Shown here in pieces: positions 57,783 to 64,000 of a DNA stretch of 64,000 bases. Position numbers and translations under genes: made by a program. The first letter of the stretch is position 1; each line of letters opens with the position of its first letter. The notes below the pieces were generated by a model that ran no database searches, was not told where the DNA came from, and was given only the letters and a program-made list of their open reading frames with translations. The DNA comes from an uncultured Pseudomonadota bacterium (GTDB taxonomy: Bacteria > Pseudomonadota > Alphaproteobacteria > Rs-D84): the NCBI GenBank assembly GCA_937885575.1, contig CALABO010000013.1, forward strand, positions 1-64,000, in the 5' to 3' direction.

Positions 57783-60041
57783 TTAAAACTGGGTTTCAAA
57801 CGAAAGCAAGAATCGGCGCTCACGGTCATGCGGGCCGGTTTTTAGTGGCCAACCCCAACTGAAATTCATCGGCCCCATCGGCGTGTTCCAATATATACCA
57901 AACCCCGCGGATGTGCGCCACCCACTTTCGATATAATTCGGTTGCCCAAGGTAAGTATCCTCACGCGCCGGCGGTTTACCGAGTATTCCATAGTCCATAA
58001 ACACAAAACCCTTTATTTGATATTCGTCCGGAATAAATATCGGGAAATTTAGTTGCGTTGAACCGTTCGCCTTCCACATACCGCCCAATGAATATGACGG
58101 GTATGCCCAATTACGACTGCCCACGCCGGCGACATCAAACCCGCGCAGTGATTCGCCACCCAAAAAGTACCGATACACACGCGGCACATAATCGCCACCA
58201 ATCGTTTGAATATAACCAAATTCCAGTGAAGAACGCAATTGCCACCGGTCGTCCCAAAAATTCACCATTCCAATCACATCGGCATTATACCGGAAAAATT
58301 CTTCCGTTCCGCCAAAGCCGGTATATGCCACGCCGATATTTCCAACGATGCCGGTGTGTGTGTTCTGTTCAAAATTCGTATTCAAATTATGATACTTGAA
58401 ATACGTCCCCAGTGTATATAGCGTTGCATCGCGCCAGCCACCTTCTTGCAAATCATAGTTTTGATCGAACGCGGCCGAAAGGCGTAAAACCTGGGTCCAA
58501 TGGTCGGTCAGTTGCCACCCAAGCCGCCCCGCCACCGTAAGTGAATCGCGGTCGTATCCAAAACCACCAAGTTTTTTATAGTTATACATTGTGTACGACA
58601 CATCAAATCCGGCCGACAGCGCACGCCCAAACAGGAACGGTTCAGTGAAACTGAACAACGCCTGCTTTTGATATTGGGCAAGTGACCCACGCAACTGCAC
58701 CGTTTGGCCGCGGCCCATAAAGTTATTTTCCGTAATGCCCGCATCAACCATAAATCCGTTTATATTCGACCAACCAAACCCGCCGGAAAGTTCGCCCGTC
58801 GGTTGTTCTTCAACCTTGATATCCAAATTCATCATATTCGCGTCGGGAATCCTGCTCGGCACCATTTGAACATCTTTGAAATAGCGCGTGCGCATCAAAC
58901 GTTGCCGACCTTGCTCTATCGTCTGCAGTGAAAACGGGTCGCCCGCGCGCATCGGAATCAACTGATTTATCACGGAATCAAACGTCCGCACATTGCCAAG
59001 AATATTGATAGAATTCAAATAAATTCGATTTGTTTTTTGTATTTTGAACTTCAAATCAATCGTGCGCGTGTCATCGTTTTTCTGTGGAATCGGGTCAACA
59101 CTTATAAACGCGTATCCATAGTCCGCAACCGCACCACGAAGCGCGGAAATTGTTGCCTCTACCGCATCAACATTATATGTGTCGCCGGTGGAAATTTTCA
59201 TAACATCGAATAACTCTTTGTCCGCAACATCTGAAAAAGGATTATCCAATTCAACCTTGCCAATCTTGTACTTTTCGCCTTCGTCCACATTAAATACAAC
59301 CGAATAAAATTGCCGATCGGGCGTAAATGTTCCCTTGGCGCTTTTAACCTGAAAATCAACATAACCGTTACGCAAATAAAATTGACGCAGCATTTGTTGG
59401 TCGTATTGAATTCGGTCTTCATCATAGACATCAAATTGCGACATAAAACGCCACCACGCGTGCTCGCGCGAAAGAATTTCCCCGCGCAGTGTCCGGTCAC
59501 TAAACCGTTCGTTGCCTTCGAATTCAATTGTATCAATATATGTCGGATGACCTTCGGTAATTTCATAGACAACATTCACGCGATTATCATCAAGCAAGAT
59601 TTTTTGTGGTTCGATTTTCGTGCCAAAAAAACCCTTGCGCTGGTAAACCGTAAGCATACGGCCGACATCCGCGCCGATAACGGATTCATCAAACGCGGAA
59701 CGTTCCGCAAGTTTGATTTCCTTTTTCAAATCATCGGTTGAAACCTCATCATTACCCTCAACCGTCACCATGTTTACAATCGGTGCCTCGGTCACGCGAA
59801 TTTCCAACACATCGCCAACTGTTTTAACCGAAACCTTGGAAAAATATCCGCTTTCTTGCAATTTTTTTGCGATTTGATTTGCGCGTTCCGTGCCGACATT
59901 TTCCCCGCGCTTTACCTCCGCCAGAATCCGGACAGATTCCGCATCCATACGCTTGTTGCCAATAACATCAATGCGCGAAATACCCGCGTGCGCCACGCCA
60001 GCCATAAACAACATCAAACACAAAACAATCTTTTTCATCAT
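57783..60041 (-). CDS. bamA: Outer-membrane protein assembly factor BamA
   Basis: 752 aa. Signal peptide ending AHAG, five POTRA domains (first: ISRIDVIGNKRMDAESVR), and the Omp85 barrel from about residue 420 (VEEQPTGELSGGFGWSN), with GFGGTEEFF and the VRGF-like loop GGESLRGFDVAGVG, ending FLLSFETQF with the terminal Phe. It inserts beta-barrels such as the two at 34-35.7 kb. It overlaps rseP by four nt in the usual order. Confidence 0.96.
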   Translation of the reverse strand: MMKKIVLCLMLFMAGVAHAGISRIDVIGNKRMDAESVRILAEVKRGENVGTERANQIAKKLQESGYFSKVSVKTVGDVLEIRVTEAPIVNMVTVEGNDEVSTDDLKKEIKLAERSAFDESVIGADVGRMLTVYQRKGFFGTKIEPQKILLDDNRVNVVYEITEGHPTYIDTIEFEGNERFSDRTLRGEILSREHAWWRFMSQFDVYDEDRIQYDQQMLRQFYLRNGYVDFQVKSAKGTFTPDRQFYSVVFNVDEGEKYKIGKVELDNPFSDVADKELFDVMKISTGDTYNVDAVEATISALRGAVADYGYAFISVDPIPQKNDDTRTIDLKFKIQKTNRIYLNSINILGNVRTFDSVINQLIPMRAGDPFSLQTIEQGRQRLMRTRYFKDVQMVPSRIPDANMMNLDIKVEEQPTGELSGGFGWSNINGFMVDAGITENNFMGRGQTVQLRGSLAQYQKQALFSFTEPFLFGRALSAGFDVSYTMYNYKKLGGFGYDRDSLTVAGRLGWQLTDHWTQVLRLSAAFDQNYDLQEGGWRDATLYTLGTYFKYHNLNTNFEQNTHTGIVGNIGVAYTGFGGTEEFFRYNADVIGMVNFWDDRWQLRSSLEFGYIQTIGGDYVPRVYRYFLGGESLRGFDVAGVGSRNWAYPSYSLGGMWKANGSTQLNFPIFIPDEYQIKGFVFMDYGILGKPPAREDTYLGQPNYIESGWRTSAGFGIYWNTPMGPMNFSWGWPLKTGPHDRERRFLLSFETQF

Positions 60042-61093
60042 AGCCCAAACACCCGTGCGATATCATTCCACATAGTCAGCATGAACACAAACCCAAGGAA
60101 AATCCAACCGCACACGATTACGATTTCCATTCCCTTGCCACCCAACTTTTTGCGTGTCACCAATTCAATAAGCAATATCAGCAAATATCCGCCGTCCAAC
60201 ACCGGCAACGGAAGTAAGTTTATCACGCCCAAATTCACGGACAGCAACGCGATAATAGATAACAACGCAAAGAATCCCGCCGCCAATGCCTGGCCAGATA
60301 CCTGGGCAATTGTGATGAATGAACCCAATTGTTTCGAAGACCGATCGCCGGTTATGATTTGTTTTAACACAACAACCAATGTCCGCGATTGATAATATGT
60401 TTCGCGCGCACCGGCATACAATGCGCCAAAGAAACCCTTTTTGCGCAACTCTGTCCGACTTCCGTCCGCAACAAGTCCCCACCGCGACGCGGGGCTAAGT
60501 TTTACATTAACGATTTCGCCATCGCGCGCAATCACAACATCTGCATCATGCGTGCCGGCAAGTTCCTTGGCAATAACCAATTCGCCCCAGTTTGTAATAT
60601 CCGCATCATCAATCTTAACTATAACATCGCCCGGTTTAACGCCGGCATTAAATGCGACACTTTCCTGAATAACCTGGCCCACGACGGGCAATTGCACATC
60701 GCGCGGTTTGAACATAAATATCGCAGAATAAATTGCCCACGCCAAGACAAAGTTCATAAACACGCCCGCGCCGATTATAATAAATTGCTTCCACGCCGGC
60801 GCGGAAAGGTAATGCCCAACCTTTTTTTCTTTTGGCAATTCGTTATATTTTTTTCGGTTGAACATATCTTCTTGACCATAAATGGAGACATATCCCCCAA
60901 GGGGCAGGCACGCAATCTTCCACACAGTTCCCTTTTTATCATGCCACTTTATAATCGCGGGGCCAAACCCAATAGAAAACGCATCAACGCGCACGCCGGC
61001 CCACCGCGCCGCCAAAAAATGCCCCAGTTCGTGAATAAACACCACAACCCCAAGGACAATTAATAACGCAACAATCGTTGTTATCGTATGCAT
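60038..61093 (-). CDS. rseP: Site-2 intramembrane metalloprotease RseP
   Basis: 351 aa. HELGHFLAARWAGV provides the zinc ligands in the first helix, a PDZ domain lies around residues 120-210 (VIQESVAFNAGVKPGDVIVKIDD), and the LPVLDGG helix completes the active site. It cuts anti-sigma factors and signal-peptide remnants in the membrane. One PDZ domain, against two in E. coli. The reductoisomerase gene dxr, often between cdsA and rseP, is missing here. Confidence 0.95.
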   Translation of the reverse strand: MHTITTIVALLIVLGVVVFIHELGHFLAARWAGVRVDAFSIGFGPAIIKWHDKKGTVWKIACLPLGGYVSIYGQEDMFNRKKYNELPKEKKVGHYLSAPAWKQFIIIGAGVFMNFVLAWAIYSAIFMFKPRDVQLPVVGQVIQESVAFNAGVKPGDVIVKIDDADITNWGELVIAKELAGTHDADVVIARDGEIVNVKLSPASRWGLVADGSRTELRKKGFFGALYAGARETYYQSRTLVVVLKQIITGDRSSKQLGSFITIAQVSGQALAAGFFALLSIIALLSVNLGVINLLPLPVLDGGYLLILLIELVTRKKLGGKGMEIVIVCGWIFLGFVFMLTMWNDIARVFGL

Positions 61094-61105
61094 TTTCTTT
61101 TCCCC

Positions 61106-61756
61106 CTATGCCAATATCAGCCAAATAAGCGGCAACACATAGACCCAACCGTCCATGCGGTCAATGATTCCGCCATGCGCACCAAGCACATGACTAAAAT
61201 CTTTTATCTTTAATCTGCGTTTTACAAAACTTGCGGTCAAATCGCCATATTGCGACAGTAACGAAACACTGATACCAATCCACAGCAACTGTGGCGCGAA
61301 CACACCCATTGTCAAATTTCCATACAGAACCGCAACCGCCGTTCCGCCAATCACACCGAAAATTTGCCCGGCCCAGGTTTTATGTTCCGAAATTCGTTCC
61401 CAAAGTTTATCGCCACCAATTATCCGCCCAAACAGCCACGCACAAACATCCGCCGCGCATATCACGCACAACACGAACAGCAACAACATCGGCCGATGGC
61501 CCAGTGTCAAAAGCGATACAAAATCAACACCAAGTAATGCAAGGAACAATCCGAACAGAACCAAATTTTTCAAACTAAACATAACCGCGCGTGGCGCATG
61601 CCAAAGGCAATATGCAATTTCGCCAATCATGGCAAGCCCAACAACGATGCAAAGCCAATAAACACCGTGAATTCCCAAAAACTCCAACCACGCGGCGATA
61701 CCGATGACGAACGCCAAACCGGCCGCGACCAAAATCCTGTTCATTGTATCAGACAT
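61106..61756 (-). CDS. cdsA: Phosphatidate cytidylyltransferase
   Basis: 216 aa; makes CDP-diacylglycerol from phosphatidate and CTP. Six to seven hydrophobic segments and the C-terminal signature SHVLGAHGGIIDRMDGW (S.x11LKR.x4KD..x8GHGGxxDRxD type). It is shorter than the ~270 aa E. coli enzyme, as usual for this lineage. It overlaps uppS by eight nt. Confidence 0.92.
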   Translation of the reverse strand: MSDTMNRILVAAGLAFVIGIAAWLEFLGIHGVYWLCIVVGLAMIGEIAYCLWHAPRAVMFSLKNLVLFGLFLALLGVDFVSLLTLGHRPMLLLFVLCVICAADVCAWLFGRIIGGDKLWERISEHKTWAGQIFGVIGGTAVAVLYGNLTMGVFAPQLLWIGISVSLLSQYGDLTASFVKRRLKIKDFSHVLGAHGGIIDRMDGWVYVLPLIWLILA

Positions 61757-62519
61757 TTTTTACCCCCGATTTTTTGCCGGAATAATCCACCTTTTTCCCA
61801 CCACCAAAGCGCCGATTGCGTTTTGCATATTCGTCCAAAACAAATTGCCAAAGTTTTTCGGACTTTACCAAATCCGGCCAATGCTCTGGCACAAACAGCA
61901 ATTCCGCATACGCCAATTTCCAAAGCAAGAAATTTGAAATCCTAAACTCATTACTTGTTCGCACCATTAAATCAATAGGTAACAAATCCCCCGTATCAAG
62001 GAAGGTTTCAAATGTTTCACGTGTGACCGGCGCGCCCGCATCAATCGCGGCATTTACGGCGTTCACAATTTCATCTTGGCCGCCATAATTTAACGCAAAC
62101 ACAACCGTGCCACCGGTGTTTTCTGCGGATTTTTCTTCCAATTCATCGCACAGTTTTGCCAACCTTTTCGGCAATCTTTCGCGCGTTCCAATTACCCGAT
62201 AGCGCAGATTTTTTTCAATCGCATGTTTCAAATTCTTTTCCAATTCGGAATAGAATAAATCCATAAGGAAATCGACTTCTTCGTCCGACCGATTCCAATT
62301 TTCGGTTGAAAATATAAAGAAAGTTACCGTCGTAACACCGCGCGCGATAAACCAATCAACCAAGTTTTCAAAATTTGAAATTCCGGCGCGATGTCCCATC
62401 AGGGGCGGCAGTCCGCGCGCCTCGGCCCAGCGGCGATTCCCGTCGCAAATAAACGCAACATGCTTTGGAATCTTCACCGGTTGCGTGGCATTTTCCTTCT
62501 TTTTAAGTATTTTGAACAT
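61749..62519 (-). CDS. uppS: Isoprenyl transferase (undecaprenyl diphosphate synthase)
   Basis: 256 aa; condenses isopentenyl diphosphate onto farnesyl diphosphate for the peptidoglycan and O-antigen carrier. HVAFICDGNRRWA (catalytic Asp), GHRAGISNFENLVDW, FSTENWNRSDEE and the IDLMVRTSNEFRISNFLLWKLAYAELLF segment are intact; in the last, the R-x-S pattern is RTSNEFR and the usual GE is replaced by NE. The gene is second in the frr-bamA block. Confidence 0.95.
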   Translation of the reverse strand: MFKILKKKENATQPVKIPKHVAFICDGNRRWAEARGLPPLMGHRAGISNFENLVDWFIARGVTTVTFFIFSTENWNRSDEEVDFLMDLFYSELEKNLKHAIEKNLRYRVIGTRERLPKRLAKLCDELEEKSAENTGGTVVFALNYGGQDEIVNAVNAAIDAGAPVTRETFETFLDTGDLLPIDLMVRTSNEFRISNFLLWKLAYAELLFVPEHWPDLVKSEKLWQFVLDEYAKRNRRFGGGKKVDYSGKKSGVKNV

Positions 62520-62539
62520 TTTTTTCGCTTTTGGTTTAG

Positions 62540-63100
62540 TTAGACCGACATAATATCCGCTTCTTTCTGCTTTGCAATCGCATCAACCTCGGCCCCGCGC
62601 GCGTCAAACACCTTTTGCAGGTCTGATTCATATTTCCGCTGGTCATCTTCGGAAATTTCCTTGTCGGTGACGGCGCGTTTGATTTTGCCCATCGCGTCTT
62701 GGCGAATATTGCGCATAGAAATTTTTGCTTCTTCGGCATATTTGCCCGCAACTTTGGTAAGTTCCCGCCGGCGCTCTTCGGTAAGTGGCGGCATATTGAT
62801 GCGGATAACCGCACCCGCACTCATCGGGTTCAAACCCAGGCCCGAATCACGAATCGCTTTTTCCACCGGCCCGACATTTGTCATATCCCAAACAGTAACC
62901 GAAAGTGTCTGGTTATCCGGCGTTGATACGGTCGCCAATTGATTCAGCGGCATATCGGAACCATACGTTTGCACCCGCACGCCGTCAAGCAAATGAACCG
63001 ACGCCCGTCCGGTGCGCAACCCCGCATATTCCCCGCGCAAAACTTCGATAGTTTGTGCCGTTTTTTGTTCAATTTCTGATTTCAAAGATTGATAGTCCAT
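62540..63100 (-). CDS. frr: Ribosome recycling factor
   Basis: 186 aa; splits post-termination ribosomes with EF-G. LRGEYAGLRTGRAS, WDMTNVGPVEKAIRDSGLGLNPMSAG and RINMPPLTEERRRELTKVA are the family signatures. AAAGGAGA precedes the ATG. In many relatives tsf-pyrH precede frr; here a tRNA gene lies upstream instead. Confidence 0.97.
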   Translation of the reverse strand: MDYQSLKSEIEQKTAQTIEVLRGEYAGLRTGRASVHLLDGVRVQTYGSDMPLNQLATVSTPDNQTLSVTVWDMTNVGPVEKAIRDSGLGLNPMSAGAVIRINMPPLTEERRRELTKVAGKYAEEAKISMRNIRQDAMGKIKRAVTDKEISEDDQRKYESDLQKVFDARGAEVDAIAKQKEADIMSV

Positions 63101-63184
63101 ATATAAATCTCCTTTATGTCAGGGACAGGTTAGCAAATACATTTGACATTTGGCAAGAAGAAATATAAAATAGGCATACTATAT

Positions 63185-63260
63185 GGGGTTGTAGCTCAGT
63201 TGGTAGAGCACTTGCATGGCATGCAAGGGGTCGTCGGTTCGAGTCCGATCAGCTCCACCA
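63185..63260 (+). tRNA. tRNA-Ala (anticodon GGC), CCA encoded
   Basis: The acceptor GGGGTTG pairs with CAGCTCC; the anticodon stem CTTGC/GCAAG encloses ATGGCAT (anticodon GGC); the T arm is GTCGG-TTCGAGT-CCGAT; the gene ends ACCA. Confidence 0.94.
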
Positions 63261-63280
63261 CGAAATTTTGTTAGCCCGCA

Positions 63281-63355
63281 CAAAAAGAGTGCGGGCTTAA
63301 AAAATTTCAGTGCCGCGGCTGAGTGCGCAAAGCGCACGAAGACGGGCGTAATCCC
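63281..63355. repeat. Terminator-like hairpin and GCGCAAAGCGC repeat after tRNA-Ala
   Basis: AGCCCGCAC-AAAAAG-AGTGCGGGCT (63272-63298) is followed by GAGTGCGC-AAA-GCGCACGAAGACGG, of the same family as the units near 7379 and 36356. Confidence 0.5.
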
Positions 63356-63365
63356 AGAAAAATAT

Positions 63366-63394
63366 TTGCAATCCGCGTTTTCCCGTCCTATAAT
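63366..63394 (+). promoter_or_regulatory. Promoter giving a leaderless phosphatase mRNA
   Basis: TTGCAA (63366-63371), 17 nt, TATAAT (63389-63394), six nt before the ATG at 63401. Confidence 0.7.
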
Positions 63395-63400
63395 CCACTC

Positions 63401-64000
63401 ATGTTGTATGCACTAAGACATTTTCCCACTGTAAAATCCCCCAATATAATTCAGGGAACGGACAATACAATTAAACTAAGCGATGTTGGCGAAGTCCAGG
63501 CGGCAAATCTTGCAACAAAGTTAAAACGTTTTAACTTGGAATATATAGTTTCGTCAAATATCACACGGGCGAAGCAATCCGCCGAAATCATTAGTTCTAT
63601 GCTAAGAATCCCGATTAAATATGACAGTCGCCTAAATGAATATGATTACGGTATTTTGACGGGACACAGTGCAAAGGAAATATCCCCCGCCACGTTACAA
63701 AATTTTCTTGTGAATCCGGTTGACGGTTTTGAAGCCGAACCTTTTGAAAATGCCTTTGTGCGGGTCGGCGATTTTCTTGAATCGGTTGATTATGGCAAAA
63801 ATATTTTGGCCATTACGCACAGCACAATTTTGTATTTTATGATGTGCTATTTAGAAGACAAGACCAAATTTGATGTATATTCATGTTGGGAAAAAAGACA
63901 AAATTATCCAATCAAAAATGGCGATGTTTTGCGCATCCGCAATCTGGAATCAGATATGCGAATACTTAGGAATACATATTTCTGTAAAATGCGCCCGCAA
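63401..64000 (+). CDS. Histidine phosphatase family protein (phosphoglycerate mutase-like), partial
   Basis: 200 codons to the window edge, without a stop. It starts with ALRHFPT (the RHG-type motif with the catalytic His; here RHF), has SSNITRAKQSAEII with the phosphate-binding Arg, an Asp/Glu-rich DYGILTGH and AITHSTI with the second His. It is a member of the histidine phosphatase superfamily; the substrate is unknown. The RHG Gly is replaced by Phe, so activity should not be assumed. Confidence 0.78.
   Translation, partial: MLYALRHFPTVKSPNIIQGTDNTIKLSDVGEVQAANLATKLKRFNLEYIVSSNITRAKQSAEIISSMLRIPIKYDSRLNEYDYGILTGHSAKEISPATLQNFLVNPVDGFEAEPFENAFVRVGDFLESVDYGKNILAITHSTILYFMMCYLEDKTKFDVYSCWEKRQNYPIKNGDVLRIRNLESDMRILRNTYFCKMRPQ

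Overview
The window reads as chromosome of an uncultured, probably host-associated alphaproteobacterium, close in style to the gut RF32/Holosporales-like lineages. This placement is inference. It rests on the frr-uppS-cdsA-rseP-bamA block, LpxI-type lipid A synthesis, alphaproteobacterial repressor types, a dispersed VirB-type secretion system and Cys-rich surface proteins. Genes are tightly packed and often overlap. Many monocistronic genes have a sigma70-type promoter whose -10 box lies only 6-9 nt before the start codon, which implies leaderless mRNAs.

Layout. 1-9.9 kb: acetate kinase (cut by the window edge), large unknown proteins, tRNA-Lys, an ABC-F protein behind a three-codon leader peptide, a transglutaminase-like protein, an MsbA-like exporter and tRNA-Ser. 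10.2-23.2 kb: a complete aryl-polyene-type cluster (LpxL-like acyltransferase, PPTase, MMPL exporter, a GT2-LolA fusion, an AMP ligase-dehydratase fusion, COG4648 membrane protein, two ACPs, PlsC-type acyltransferase, three ketosynthase-family proteins, dehydratase, ketoreductase, lipoprotein). 23.2-40.2 kb: housekeeping genes (gapA, miaA, priA, lpxI, a TrmA/RlmD-type methylase, birA), VirB11, lipoproteins, two outer-membrane barrels, an unusual protein that looks like a string of serine-less carrier domains next to a genuine ACP, an HNH protein and a structured minus-strand RNA candidate.

40.3-52.6 kb: a compact podovirus-type morphogenesis cluster (cell-wall hydrolase, small membrane protein, scaffold, Lys/Ala-rich histone-like protein, capsid, decoration protein, two tail-tube proteins, internal protein, terminase, portal, Bbp19-like protein, membrane protein). 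I see no integrase and no tail fibre. The terminase large-subunit gene is split by a 3,413-bp cassette of three oppositely oriented genes (unknown protein, double-domain XRE regulator, full-length DnaB). The cassette is bounded by the 5-bp repeat TATAC, and deleting it at that repeat restores one terminase reading frame of about 470 codons in phase.

52.6-64 kb: intergenic palindromic repeats, a second structured RNA candidate with its own promoter and terminator, a Cys-rich surface protein, a VirB8-centred operon with a small lipoprotein and YraN, the bamA-rseP-cdsA-uppS-frr envelope block, tRNA-Ala and the start of a histidine phosphatase.

Functional themes are envelope building (aryl polyene, LpxI, BamA, RseP, UppS, CdsA, OM barrels), a dispersed type IV secretion apparatus, and a domesticated or decaying phage cluster. 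All calls come from reading the sequence; no database search was run.
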